From Sebastes aleutianus (Eukaryota > Chordata > Actinopteri > Perciformes > Sebastidae): DNA of 64,000 bases. Each line of letters begins with the position of its first letter. Positions within the stretch are counted from its first letter, which is position 1. A model generated the notes under the pieces. It worked only from the letters and a program-made list of their open reading frames with translations. It was not told the origin of the DNA and ran no database searches. The stretch is from the NCBI GenBank assembly GCA_916700875.1, contig CAKAKS010000031.1, forward strand, positions 4,654,477 to 4,718,476, given 5' to 3'. Made by a program: the position numbers and the translations under genes. Positions 45,025 through 56,675 of this stretch are shown here, one piece after another.

Positions 45025-45578
45025 TCCTGTGGTAACATATCCTCATGCAACTGTTTGTATGATATCTTACAAAAATGTATTCCTCCTCCCCCTTTTTGTG
45101 CGTTTCCCTACGAATGTCCAGCAACACTTGACGCACGTGTCAATTTCTGTTCCGTCTTTTCAAAATAATCGTCTGTCTACACAGGAAATTACTTTTTTTC
45201 GGTTTAGGCAGCACAACTACTTGGTTAGGTTTAGGAAAATATTGACCTGGTTAGGTTTAGGCAACAAAACTACTTAATTAAGTTTAGGAAAAGATCGAGA
45301 TTTTTGTTAAAATAACTCCGGAAGTGGCGTAACTTAAGTACAGGAGTTATGTGACAAATAAACCAATGTTGACTTCTGATTTCACACGGGGTACGAACAC
45401 CGGTCTCCTGGGCGAAATCGGGTATTTTTTTGACCCATCCATGTACCCCGATCCCCTCAGCGTTTGTCACTCTTTATACTTCCTGGTTCACGCTAATGTG
45501 GATTACATACAAATTGATTTTGTGGGATATATATATATAAATTACAGTGCATTACTTTCCGTAGGTATTGCTATGTAA
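45025..45578 (+). repeat. family M repeat, copy 3 (M3)
   Basis: CCTCATGCAACTGTTTGTAT, TACGAATGTCCAGCAACAC, TTGGTTAGGTTTAGGAAAAT, ATAACTCCGGAAGTGGCGTA, CACCGGTCTCCTGGGCGAAA and CACGCTAATGTGGATTACAT, in this order. It is collinear with M5 at 47265-47800 and a well preserved member. Confidence 0.85.
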
Positions 45579-46994
45579 GGTGTTATAAATTGCAGCCTGT
45601 CCGTGGAGAGAGCTACACACAGTGAAAATGAAACTCTGTGACTGCAGATCGAGTGGAATTAATGCTTTCATTTATTTGACAATAATGACCAGAATGAGTG
45701 AAACCGAAACTGAGGCGGTTCCTTCGGGGCTCTGCCAACACGCTCTGATGATATTAGGTCCAGCTTTTGCCAGGGATCAAACAGTGACCCACCAGTTCAT
45801 CAAATACTTCGAGCTGGACATTCATAAAACATGCTTTCCCCAGCTTGCTCTTGGCAAAGACTCAGATGTAATAAATCACATACTGTATATTTTATGACCT
45901 AACCGGTCCGGGGTTGTATTGAGGGTAGTAGTAAGGCAGTTGCCTTAGCTACTGAAGATGGGATTTGCTGCATCTTTAATCATGTATTTAATCCTGTATT
46001 ACTGACCATCAGCACACCGCCCTTCTAATACAGATTTAACTGCCTTCAAACCTTCAAAAAAATATGTATTTCCAAAGAAAAGCTCATATGAGATCAAAAG
46101 ATACATTGCATGTATTGCTTTGACTTAATATCTCTAAAATGTGCCCATTTTCAAATCATTTTCCCATAGATTATAAAAGTTTACAGCCCAGCCATACCTG
46201 TGACCCCCCCCTTATCTTTCAAACGGTGCATACATGGATGCACGCACACACACATAACTTCCACAAATGAACAATTTTCCTTTTTACAGCCGTCTTGTTA
46301 TCGCCAGTAAACTGCCCCCTTGTTATTGCCTCCATGTATTTCCAATTATTTTATATGTGGAAGAGGGCAAAGGGACAAATGGAGTGGAGACGAGAGAGAG
46401 AGAAAGAGTGTGGCAAGCCAAGACGCTTTGTAATGCCACGGGCAGGTTATAAGGAAGATAAATAGCGTGACACCTTAATGGAGCCATACAGTTATCCTTT
46501 ATGAATAAAGTGAGATTGCTTCATAAAAGGTACCGTCCATGATTAATGATAGAACTGAACCGCTCGCATCGATCCTGGACATAAAAGGACTCTCCAGTAT
46601 TTACAGCTGTTAATGTTACAACGAATGGCATTATAAAAGTTGGACGTGCTGTGAGTCCAATAAAATGCTACAGACTTGGGAATTACACTGAGCCTCTGGT
46701 GCCCATTGCCATTACTGTGTGTTCTCATAGTCTTTAGCTGAAGAGAGTACAAAACAGTACAATAATACCAAGTCCATTGGAAGGCAGAATACAGTCCTGC
46801 AAATACATTTGAATTTACCAGCGCAGTTGGAGATGGACAATTTCAATGACAAAGGCCACAAACTAAACGTGGTTAAGTTCATGTTTTAGTGTGATGTACT
46901 TTGTGACATCTGTGCTGTAAGGGCGCTGCATAAATAAAACTTACAAGAAGAGGCCATTAGTGGAAAGGCTATGAAGTAATCACACATGTATGCA
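45579..46994. other. unique stretch, no gene recognised
   Basis: The block near 46270-46570 is unique with CCTTGTTATTGCCTCC and CCATGATTAATGATAG; possibly regulatory, unproven. Short GA run near 46393. No supported frame. Confidence 0.4.
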
Positions 46995-47264
46995 TGCAAT
47001 GTATCCTCCAACAACGGTTCGTATAATATCTTATGACAAATTATTCCTCAGATTTCCTACAAATGTCCAGCAACCCGTGACGCATGTGTCAATTTCCGTT
47101 AGTTACATCGATGCAGTCTTTCGAAAATAAACTTCCGTCTTCACAGGAAACAACTTGGTCAGTTAGTTACTTAGTTAGATTCAGGAAAATATCATTGTTT
47201 TGGTTAAAATTAACTCCGGAAGTGGCGTAACTTAAGTGCGGAATTTACGTGACAAATAAATCAA
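46995..47264 (+). repeat. family M repeat, copy 4 (M4), 3'-truncated
   Basis: ATGCATGCAATGTATCCTCC to GTGACAAATAAATCAACG; stops where the next copy begins. Confidence 0.82.
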
Positions 47265-47800
47265 CGTATTCTCATGCAATTGTTCGTATGATATCTTACG
47301 AAAAAGTTATTCCTCCTTTTTCGTATGTTTTCCTATGAATGTCCAGCAACACGTGTCAATTTCCGCTCATTACATGCATACAGTATTTTAAAAATAATCT
47401 TCCATCTTCATGGGAAACAACTTCCTTATGTTTACGCAACAAAACTACTTAGTTAGGTTTAGGAAAAGATCATGGTTTGGCTTAAAATAACTCCGCAAGT
47501 ATATGTAAATGTATATGAATAATGTATATAATAATGTAATGTATATGCAAATTATGTGACGAATAAATCAATATTGACTTCTGGTTTCACACAGGACACA
47601 AACGGCGGTCTAATGGGCGAAAGTCCGATATTTTTAGACCCACCCATCCACCCTGACCTCCTCCGTACACAGCGTTTGGCGCTCTTTATAGTTCCAGGTT
47701 CAGGATTATGCGGATTACATAGGAATTGATTTTGTGGGATTTTTACAAAATAAAGTGCATTACTTTTCCTAGGTATAGCTACGAACAGTGTATGAGATCA
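47265..47800 (+). repeat. family M repeat, copy 5 (M5)
   Basis: Starts TATTCTCATGCAATTGTTCG and continues through AGTTAGGTTTAGGAAAAGAT and GACTTCTGGTTTCACACAGG to GAATTGATTTTGTGGGAT. A small TATATGTAAATGTATATG expansion interrupts it near 47500-47550. Confidence 0.85.
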
Positions 47801-48646
47801 GCCTGATGCATGAGGTATCACAATTTCACAAATATCAATGAACTTCTCATCACATATTAAAGAGAGCCGGAGCGCAAAAAGCAAATATTATGATCAAAAA
47901 AGCCTTCATCGGCAATTCTGCACACAACTGACCCTGATACTTAACACATACGTTATAAATTATATAATAAAAAATATATATATATATATATATACTAAAA
48001 CCCTCACCTTTTTCTGCGAGTTAGAAACTGAAGGACAGGGGTAGAACCACACTTGTTGTGAGAATGTTTTCTTTTTTGCCGTGTATCATCTGATTGAACT
48101 GAATTCAGAGATGAGTTTCTCCATGTGTGTGAACTGTGGTTAAAAACAAAACAAAAATGACTTAAACAGATGCAATCATCCCTGCCTTCATTCCAACTGA
48201 GGAAGCCAGTAGCAATTTCCAAAAGGTTTGAATGCTGGATATTAACACCTCAAAGTCATGTCATGTTGGCAGCTGTGTCGAGATGTGCAAAAACAAAAGA
48301 AGTCCCTTTCTGAAGCAGCATAAGCAGATGTAATAATGAGGAAGAAACTCTGACTCAATTAGACAGAGGTATAGACAACAGTGCGCTGAGAAATTAATCA
48401 CATCTGGTGTTAGAAAAAGACAACAACCACAACCAAAAAGCATACAGCTGGTAGCAGCAAAGAACATAAACAGCAGTTGTGATATAATGTTAGAAGACAT
48501 TAAATTCTTAGCACTTTCAGTTAATTTGTTATGCTTGAATATGATTTGTTTGGATGCATTGTGGCGATTAAAAGAGTTAGCTTATGCTGATCAGCTGATG
48601 AACTCTGCCAGGATTAATCCAAACCTTGATGTTGATGAGGGCCACA
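47801..48646. other. unique stretch with (TA)n at 47973-47995
   Basis: No gene recognised. The 79-codon minus-strand frame at 48261-48500 is Cys/Phe-rich without motif. Confidence 0.5.
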
Positions 48647-48937
48647 TTAAATGAATACTTCACCCACAAAATGACCCTTTGTATATCAATTAATCACCCC
48701 GAGTTACCTTTAATTCTTGAAAAAAAGTATGTTTTTCTTGCCTGCCTCAATTGTGAACTGAGAATGGGGGCCATGTTTAAACGTATATACTATTTATATC
48801 AAGACTTTTCTCCATTTTTTGATTCTACGTTCACATTGGAGGCATGCTAGAACAACGTTTTCTTCAAAAATCCCAGGTAACTCGAGGTGAGTTATTGATA
48901 TACAAATAGACATTTTGCGGGTGAAGTGTTCCTTTAA
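48647..48937. mobile_element. TTAA fold-back MITE family T
   Basis: TTAA-ATGAATACTTCACCCACAA at the left and TTGCGGGTGAAGTGTTCCT-TTAA at the right. About 100 bp at each side are inverted copies of each other: TATATCAATTAATCACCCC against GGTGAGTTATTGATATAC. The arms translate into similar peptides on opposite strands (MTLCISINHPELP and MSICISITHLELP), which shows the fold-back and not a gene. Confidence 0.88.
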
Positions 48938-49880
48938 GAGAAGCCTGAGGCGATGACGAGAAATCAAGAGTTCTTCCAACTTCACCAAATATGCAGACTT
49001 CACCTGTGTGTACTGTATTTTGCAAGCATATCAATGTCTCTGTACTCACAAGTTTCCCGTCTCTACGGTTTTACAAAGCTATTGGTGTTATTTTTGCTGT
49101 TTGACATTTTGTCACATGAGACAAATCATAATCTCACTGCAGATGATATTTGAGCTGTAAACTATCCCATGACAAATTAAATCAGAGACCAGTCATATAT
49201 TTTGTAATGTAGCATTTTTACTAACTTTAAACCCAATTGTAAAAATGACATTCTTTTGTTAACGTGTTTTCAAATATATTTATATCGTGACACTAAGCCC
49301 CTCCATCAATTTACTGCACTGTTGTTGTCAATGACCATGACAGACATTGTTTGTTCCAAGATCTGACATCTGTCATGTTCTATTCTTGGTGTCTTTATCT
49401 TCAATGACATACAATGCTACAAATATACAGAGTCTCTTAGGACTAGCAACTATGTTCTCATCCACTGGCCCTGATGCTCCTTCAAACTGCATTGAATAGG
49501 TCTGTTTCTCCACACATCCACCAAATTGCCCTCTAAGATTACCTCGCCCCTCGCTATTGATTATTGGGGTTGAGTCTGATTGGACTCGGCTAGGATAATA
49601 TACAGTATTCTCTTCATTAAAACCTTTTTAAACCAACCATGTATTTTAAATGGATGACTTGGCACTCTCACATGGTTAACCGATTTTACAGTTAGCCTCA
49701 TCGACTATAAAAATGGCTGTCTGAAAGAATGCTTTGAACTTGGGTTTTGCATCTATAACGGCTGCCATCTTTGTCAGTCACTGGATACAAAAAATCAAAT
49801 CAAATGTAGTCGATAATGTGGGGCCTTTGTGAAACTAAAGTGAGACGTGCACGTGGCAACCACAACACAAATACCAACTT
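48938..49880. other. unique stretch, no gene recognised
   Basis: No motif-bearing frame, no match to other repeats in the window. Confidence 0.5.
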
Positions 49881-50464
49881 CAAGCCAGTGGGCAACCTTT
49901 GGTTCTAAAAAGTGAAGCCAATGAGGAAGTGACTCCTCTGGTTGCACAAAGAAGTCTGATTGTATAGAAGTCTGTGAGAAAATGAGCTTACTTCTCACTT
50001 GATTTATTACCTCAATAAACATTGTAAACATGAGTTTATGGTCTCAATCGCTAGTTTCAAGTCTTCTTCAATACAGCATGATGTTCATTTAGTAAATTAT
50101 GGTCCCATATAGAGTCAAATAGACCACAAAGCAGGGGATGCTTTAGGGCGGGGCTACCTTGTGATTGACAGGTCTTTACCACGGCAATGTCCGATCTTGG
50201 GAGTTGTCCATGTTTTCGTCTTGGAACTTTAACCCTTTCACAGTGTGTTTTCAGATTATGAAACTTAATTGTAAAACCTTGGGTGCCTCAAAATGTATTT
50301 TTTTTCAGTGTTCGGTTGTACTTAGCGCCACCCTTTCGTCTCACATCTGGTTCCAAAAAAAACACGATCGCGACGGCCAAAATGCCAAACTCGAGGCTTC
50401 AAAACCGTAGTCTACAAAGCAATGGGTGACGTCACAGTGACTACTTCTTATATACAGTCTATGG
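49881..50464 (+). repeat. family B repeat, copy 6 (B6)
   Basis: CAAGCCAGTGGGCAACC to TTATATACAGTCTATGG. A deletion joins GAGGAAGTG to ACTCCTCTGGTTGC; otherwise collinear with B1. Confidence 0.88.
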
Positions 50465-50547
50465 TTGAAACCACGGAATCTGACCCACAACAACTGTACT
50501 CTTACTTACTACAGTTATGCCGCCTACCTTTGAGTAGATAAGCATAT

Positions 50548-50735
50548 TGCCTAAAAATGGTCGCCTACAAATACCTTAGCTCCACCCTCTCGCGTCACTT
50601 CTGGTTGCAAAAAAACAACTCGGCGACGGACAAAAACCAAGATGGCGATGGCCAAAATGCCGAACTCGAGGCTTCAAAACAGTCCGCAAACCAATTGGTG
50701 ACGTCACAGTGTTCAATTCTTCTATACAGTCTATG
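50548..50735 (+). repeat. family B fragment, copy 7 (B7)
   Basis: The last third of B only, from TTGCCTAAAAATGG through CTTAGCTCCACCCTC to CTATACAGTCTATG. A 25-30 bp stretch around the GTTGCAAAAAAACA part is duplicated (CGGCGACGGACAAAAACCAA and GATGGCGATGGCC). Confidence 0.82.
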
Positions 50736-52689
50736 CTTCAAGCCAGCTTCTAGTGGCAAGTGGAGGAACTGCTATTTGAATCATTCCCACTGCGGCTTCA
50801 ACATGCAGCCGTGGCGTTTGCCAATTGAGTATAGACCACCGCGCAAGCTCCCGACTGTCATTTCCTCGCTCTGCTTTACTCTGTTTTGAGTCAAGATAAT
50901 GACCTCCGTTCTTGTTTCTTCATATTACAGGTTGAATATGAGACTAAGTGTCTCATTAAGACTCTCTTTCTTTTTTTTAAAGTGTCAGTGCCTCTTGTGA
51001 TGATGACCAATGAGAGGAGATGCGGCTCAGATCAATGGTCTGTTGGATGGCCTGTTGAACTTGGATCAATAGCTGCTGGCTGAGTGAGGACTTGTTCTCT
51101 GATTTGGTGTTTCTCACTGTCAGACACTCGCTCATAAGCTGCAGTCACTCTCTCAGCTATCCACCCCCGCACTAAACACACATACACACATACACACACA
51201 AATACACTTCACTCCCTATCTCTTGCTCTCTCTCCAGGCTAAATAGTTTGCTGGCAGTCCCCGGTGCAACAAGGTTAAGTCATCCTTTTGACAGAGATGG
51301 AAAGGGTTATTATCTGACGCTGCTCTGGATTCATGCTGTGTGAGACAAAGGTGCATTTGGATCGATACACATATAAGTGCTGTGGCTGAGACACTAAGCC
51401 TGGTCTAGTACATCATACGTACTAACTGTAATATAAATCTGGCTCGCTATCAAAGGGTCAAAGAAGCCGACGCACTTATTGTCATTCGTTATTGTTGTTG
51501 TTTTTTCATTCACAATCTTGATTAGCTGTGCAATTGGACTTGCAAATGAAAATGCAATTGGACTTGTTTGAATTGGTTGGAAATAAAACATTTAAAAATG
51601 TAATTGGAGGAAATGGCTTTAGGGGTTTTAACACAGTGTAAAAAAAAAACCCTACTTGGGCTGTTGTAGATTATTTTTCAAGGGTTTCCAATTTTTAGCC
51701 CATGCCCTGAACGGCACTCCGTAACAACACACTCATGTCCAATTATGTTTTGAAAATGAAATTATCTATCATTGGGAAAACCACTGACATTTTGTCCCTC
51801 ACTTGCAAGCAATTCCAATAGAAAGATACTACAAATTTAATTGGCTAATGGGAGTTGCCAGTAAGAGAGAGAGAGGAAAGGCAATAATTGCATTTGAATT
51901 TCAGATTCTTACTACTAAATCCTAAGCTTCTAAGGCATAGGAAGGAACAAACATCAGCATTTCACCCTGGGAAGAAAAAAACAGCAAGGACAGCAAGATG
52001 GCTGACTGCTTGCTAGACAATAAACAGCTGACACTATAGGTTGCCATGTGCTGATGTACTCCCACTGCTATGTCTTGTGAGGTAAATCTCTCACAGAAAT
52101 TCCTGCTCTTTAGAAAAAAGGCATGCATAATCCCAGGCTACCAAGAGTGAGGGAGGTTAGACTTAATGATATCAGGCCAGTGGCTTCTAACAGCTTGCGA
52201 AGACCTTCACCCTGTAATTTGCATTTCTGCCCGTAAAGATGATGCTTCGCACTTCCCCGTGGGGCCTGTGAACACCTGGAGAGAGCCGGTGGTGTCATCA
52301 GAAGTCGTAGAGCTTTTAACACTGTACAACCTCATAAATCTGAATGTCAACGCGCAATAAAATGGATTCTGGTATATCTAAACCGAGCTCGGTTTGTTAC
52401 TCACAGGGAACATTACTTTAGATCAGATCTTCCACCAACACAGAGCCCCGCTAACGGTGTTGTGTTGTCAGCTCCCTTGTTTATCTTGAATACAAGAGGC
52501 GTAAAACACAATCGGGAAATGAGCCATACGCTGAAAATCCTCCAGTGAAATAGCACTTGTCAGTTGTGTTTCCAGGCTGTGATGAGAGGAGACAAATCAA
52601 ATAATCTTCAAACATCCTCAGTAAAAAAAAGGAAAGCTGGTGGATGAGAATGCATTGCACATTAACACAAAACAAAACGAGACAATGAG
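50736..52689. other. unique stretch, no gene recognised
   Basis: A direct repeat CAATTGGACTTG occurs at 51532 and 51556. An (AC)-rich run lies near 51176-51206. No coding motif. Confidence 0.45.
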
Positions 52690-52994
52690 TCTGCAGCTAC
52701 ACTAGCAACTCTTTGAGGCTGGGATTCAATGATGCTTTGAGCTAAATGCTAACATCTGGTAGTGAGTCTGCAATATGACAACGTTAATATGCTGATGTTT
52801 AGTATCCTTGCACAGCAGTTGGATTCTCGCAGAGCTACACAAAAATCCATTTTGTGTTCAAGTTATGCGTTTGCGTCCGGCAAGCCAGATCACGGACTAA
52901 TGGGCGTCCTTTGAGGAGCTACTGGTAGCTACGGGCGTGGTTTTGGCGTGAGACCATATAGGGTGAAATGACACGGAGAGGCAACTAAACAATA

Positions 52995-53088
52995 ATGGTG
53001 GCTCCTGAAGAGGTTAATGCTGCAATAGCATCAGTTTTATCAGAACTGGAGAGTATTTCTTCGTTGAAAAAAGAGCAAAGAACGGCAC
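52995..53088 (+). pseudogene. N-terminal remnant of a transposon-borne gene, perhaps RecQ-like helicase
   Basis: ATG at 52995 opens a frame reading MVAPEEVNAAIASVLSELES and then ISSLKKEQRTA before sequence unrelated to coding begins. A short acidic helix ending in S-x-L-K-x-E-Q-x-x-A resembles the segment just before the first helicase motif in multicopy RecQ-like proteins of fish genomes, but motif I (Walker A) is absent, so the assignment is weak. The frame is intact for its short length and its start codon has A at -3. It lies inside element X and was probably cut by the internal deletion that made X non-autonomous. Confidence 0.3.
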
Positions 53089-53226
53089 ATACACCCTTTG
53101 TGTTTAAATGTCAGCAATTTGTTTTATAACTATATTCAATCCCCCCATTTCCCGCCCTGGTATGGCAAGTTTTGCTTTTGTTAGTTTGATTGACAGATGG
53201 TTCATCCAATCACCTGAGAGTACCTG

Positions 53227-54261
53227 GGGTCTCATTTATAAAACAGTGCGTAGGATCCATACTAAAAATGTACGTGCTCACAAAAGCCGAAAATGGCGTG
53301 CGCCAAATAAAAATCGGACTTATAAAATTGTGCGTACGCACACCCGCAGGCAATGTTCCCTTTATAAATCACAGTCCACCTGGAAATGTGCGCACGTGGA
53401 TCCGCCTCATATTCCCATCTTTACACGCCCACATTCAGCCATAAATGGTCGATGCAAAACACCTCATGAATGTTTCTGCATGTGAATGAGCCTGTTGATC
53501 AGTGGATCTTTACGGTGAATCACGGCGACTACCGAGAGGAAGACCAAGAAAAGCCATTTTTTTGACACAGAGATTGAGGTGCTTGTAGGTTAGGAGCTCT
53601 CTGAACACTCGTTCCCTCCTAATTCTCTCATTCACCTCACGTAGTCCTCAGTGCCGGTATTTCCACCATGCAGCATGTTACGAGTGTCACCGCTGTGTTT
53701 ATATGTTTGCAGCAATCAGACTGATCGATTCACAACTTTCCAAAATGATCAAGACAATCAGTAATATCCCCCAGCTGGATATTGTTTGAAAAGGAAGTTT
53801 AATAGGTGAACACAATTTATTTATTTAAGTTTTTAAGCGCTGATGAGATATTGAGCTGAATTTGACTTGAGATTTGAGTTGGTTTATATATTTTACATTT
53901 GTAAGGTGCTGATGGAATAGTTATGGCTCACTAGCACAAATAACATTGCTGGTTTAAATGTTTATGATAAAGTGGATAGAGGTATGAAGGGAAGTTAAAT
54001 GTGTGAGAGGCATCATTATACGTATAATGATGACTCTCACATTTAATTTCGACAGTCTGGCTTCAATTCACCACCTCACCATCTGCATCGCCAGGTTCCC
54101 CTGATTCCATAATGTGCGTACGTATGGGTCAAAGTTTCCGTACAGGTGCGCATATTCTCTCGTCAAGTTTGTTTTAATAGATCACAACTGTTGCGCGGGA
54201 AGTGCCGTACGCACATTTCAGGCCCCGTTTTGTGCGTACGCAACGGTTATAAATGAGACTG
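53227..54261 (+). mobile_element. Harbinger-like element N, nested in X
   Basis: GGTCTCATTTATAAAACAG at the left and ACGGTTATAAATGAGAC at the right are inverted ends. Sub-terminal AAAATTGTGCGTACGCACAC and CGTTTTGTGCGTACGCAAC repeat the GCGTACGCA palindrome. CTG occurs at 53224-53226 and 54259-54261, a possible 3-bp duplication. The frame FFDTEIEVLVG followed by a stop (about 53549-53600) resembles the start of a Harbinger Myb/SANT-like protein. No nuclease gene is left. Confidence 0.65.
54003..54040. repeat. 38-bp palindrome, one mismatch
   Basis: GTGAGAGGCATCATTATAC is followed directly by GTATAATGATGACTCTCAC, its reverse complement except for one base, without a loop. It lies inside element N. 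Confidence 0.93.
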
Positions 54262-54798
54262 CTGCCCTTTTCCAAACAGTTTCCAATGACGGCAATCTAT
54301 CTGACCGGTCAGGTTAGATATTTAGTATACTGTTAACCATGTCCACCATCTTAATTTGGCATGTTAGCATGCTAACATTTCCAGCTTATCTCTAAAAACA
54401 CAAACAAAAAAACAATGTGGGAATGTCAATGCAGGTATGTAAGAAGAAAAATATTGGACTTGTGTTTGTATTTCAACCAGATGATGGCCATATAAAACAA
54501 CAACTAGGTAATTCATCCTAAGGGGAAGGTAAATGTGTGTTTATGACAATCCATTCAATAGTTGTGGAGATATAGCACTAAAAAGCAAAAGCCCCATGGT
54601 GGCACTAGAGAAAGAGCAGTGAGATCACTGAAGTCAGTAGGCTTAATCCTCAGGGGACAATGAATGTCTGTACAGAATTTCATGGCAATCCATTTTTTAA
54701 GATATTTCAGCCTGGACCAAAGTGGTGCACCGCCTGACCGCCAGACCGGCGTTGTTATACCCGAGAGCTGCGCCACTATAACATGGTGGATAAAAAAA

Positions 54799-55214
54799 TC
54801 AATATACTATGTCCTTGAGAAACTTCTCATGTCTACAGTGAGATACTTTTAATATTTTATCATGGTCTTCTTGTTGCTGGTTGGCCCGGTTGGAAACCAG
54901 TTCACAGCGTAATATTTCAACACAAAGGCAGTTTAGGCTGTTAGGTAATTGGCTTATACTTTCCAAAATGTTAAGCAGTCAGTAGTAAAATTCTGAAATG
55001 ATCAATGCATCATGTTTTCCCAACTCTTTACTTAACTTAGACATAATGAGTTGTGCATATACTCTACAATATGTACCCTTTCTTCCCTGGTTTTTGTATT
55101 TTTCCTTTATGTACTTGACAAAAGTGGAATTACAGATTACTTACTGCATTTTTAGCATCCTTTTGGTGGAAGGGTACTACTTCCTGTCTTATTAGGTTGT
55201 CTCTTTCAGTAAAA
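54799..55214. other. unique stretch, no gene recognised
   Basis: No feature seen. Confidence 0.5.
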
Positions 55215-55312
55215 CAGAGATATTCCGATACCATTTTTTTCTTCCCGATACTGATACCTGAACTTGCGGTATAGGCAAATACAGTGTGATAAAAAAATAT
55301 ATATATAGTTAT

Positions 55313-55975
55313 TACCTCCGCCAAGGCCAAAGGCCTAGGAAGGAGGTTATGTTTTCACCGGCGTTGGTCTGTTTGTTGGTTTGTCTGTTGGTTTGTCTGT
55401 TTGCAGGATTACTCCAAAAGTCCGTGATGGATTTGAATTAAATTTTTTTGGAGGGGTGGGGTGTGGCAAAATGAACAATTCATTAGATTTTGGTGGCGAT
55501 CCGGATCATGATCCGGCTTCGGGAATTTTTTTTAATAACTCCGCTCAGCCTGTGCATTAACACCGCAGGCTTTAGGACATGCGCAGTGTAACTGATGACG
55601 CGTTCATGACGCGTCACCCTGCCTCTATCCTTCTGCCTGCAGAGAGAGAGAGACGGAGAGTAAGCGGGGGCTGGAGGGAGGGGGGGTGCACCTGTAGATT
55701 CGGTGTATTTTCACATTAAACTCTTTGAAATTACAGTTGAATGCGACCAAAGCACACTTGGTGATTGTTGGAAAGAGCAACAACGACGGTTTAGGTGAGT
55801 TTTACTTTGTTTCTGTTAAGTTTGAATGAAGTGTTTTACGATGCTCCGCTACGTACAGCTGATCTCAACATTAACAAAAATACACATGGATGATGGCACA
55901 AGATGCACGGAGAGGGGGGGCAATCATACTCGGGCAGCTTGGCGGAGGTCTGCGCTCTCCGAGTGCCATTCTAGT
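55313..55975 (+). mobile_element. family D copy 2 (D2), Helitron-like ends
   Basis: TACCTCCGCCAAGGCC to GAGTGCCATTCTAGT. Collinear with D1 over its length: GATCCGGATCATGATCCGGC, CATGACGCGTCACCCTGCC, GGTGATTGTTGGAAAGAG and TGCTCCGCTACGTACAGC. It carries an extra CAATCATACTCGGGCAGC segment just before the GGCGGAGG end. The frame at 55826-56008 lies across it and is not a gene. Confidence 0.8.
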
Positions 55976-56427
55976 TGTTATTATTGTTTAACAGCTGTTT
56001 ACTACTGACCATTTATGGATGTGATATGATTACTATCTTTGTTGTATGGCCTGGCTCAGGTTAAACCCTTTGTAAAACAGGAACAAATACATACAGAGAA
56101 TGAATGCAATAGAATTTTCCTTTATTGTTCAGTTGGTCAGTTACAGAGAACATAAATAAATTAAGCTATTGGAATAAATAACAATTCCATTTTCTCTTAG
56201 CGGTCTCCTGCTTATTTGTCCTGTAGGGTGCAATATTCACACACCCTACCAGGGTACCGTCACCCCTCAAAAGGGAAGCCTTATTAGTACATATCGTCGT
56301 TTTACTTGTTGGATTATGAAATATTACCAAATGGCTGACATTTTCCTCGCTCTGACTACCGTTACACTCTCCACCAGCACCGCACTGTTTGCTATCGTCA
56401 CGTGACAAACTACCTGCAATCAGTTCT

Positions 56428-56526
56428 TCTTCGCTGCTCCAAAACAGTAGTTGCCAGTGGCAGCCATGATACATCCAGGGGCGACAGCACAATGAAGGCT
56501 ACTGTTTTGGAGCAGCGAAGAATAAT
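56428..56526. repeat. inverted repeat around CTACTGTTTTGGAGCAGCG
   Basis: TCTTCGCTGCTCCAAAACAG at about 56430-56449 and CTACTGTTTTGGAGCAGCGA at about 56498-56518 are reverse complements, separated by about 50 bp. Confidence 0.8.
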
Positions 56527-56675
56527 TGATTTCAGGTTAAACAAGTTGATTTTTTTCTGGGTTAATAAATGATGGTATTTGTTTGGTGCATAGACTGACG
56601 TACTCGCTGACTCAGTACCGAATTTTAGGCAGAATCAGATGCATTACCGATACTGGTATCGGTATCGGAACAACT

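Larger units (their letters stand above)
52806..54320 (+). mobile_element. element X, inserted in W with 8-bp duplication, carrying N
   Basis: Bounded by TTTAGTAT at 52798-52805 and at 54321-54328, a clear 8-bp target duplication. After removing N it is about 0.48 kb: GATCACGGACTAATGGGCGT at the left, CCTTTTCCAAACAGTTTCC and TCTGACCGGTCAGG at the right. No strong inverted repeat was seen at the ends. It keeps a 31-codon start of a reading frame (52995-53088). An 8-bp duplication fits hAT, P or Zisupton-type elements; not resolved. Confidence 0.65.
52690..54798 (+). repeat. retroposon-like repeat W, split by a 1.5-kb insertion
   Basis: The left part 52690-52805 has CTTTGAGCTAAATGCTAACA and TATGCTGATGTTTAGTAT. 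The right part, from 54321, has CTGTTAACCATGTCCACCAT, TGGCATGTTAGCATGCTAAC, ATGAATGTCTGTACAGAATT, TCATGGCAATCCATT and TTTCAGCCTGGACCAAAGTG. This is a familiar fish repeat, probably the tail of a retroposon; clade not assigned. TTTAGTAT occurs on both sides of the insertion. Confidence 0.75.
55215..56675. mobile_element. hAT-like element (TTCCGATACC ends), split by D2
   Basis: ATATTCCGATACCATTTTTT at the left and GGTATCGGTATCGGAACAAC at the right are inverted repeats with CGATAC periodicity. The interior from 55976 includes an inverted pair (about 56428-56451 with 56503-56526). No transposase is left. D2 interrupts the left arm near 55313. Confidence 0.68.
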
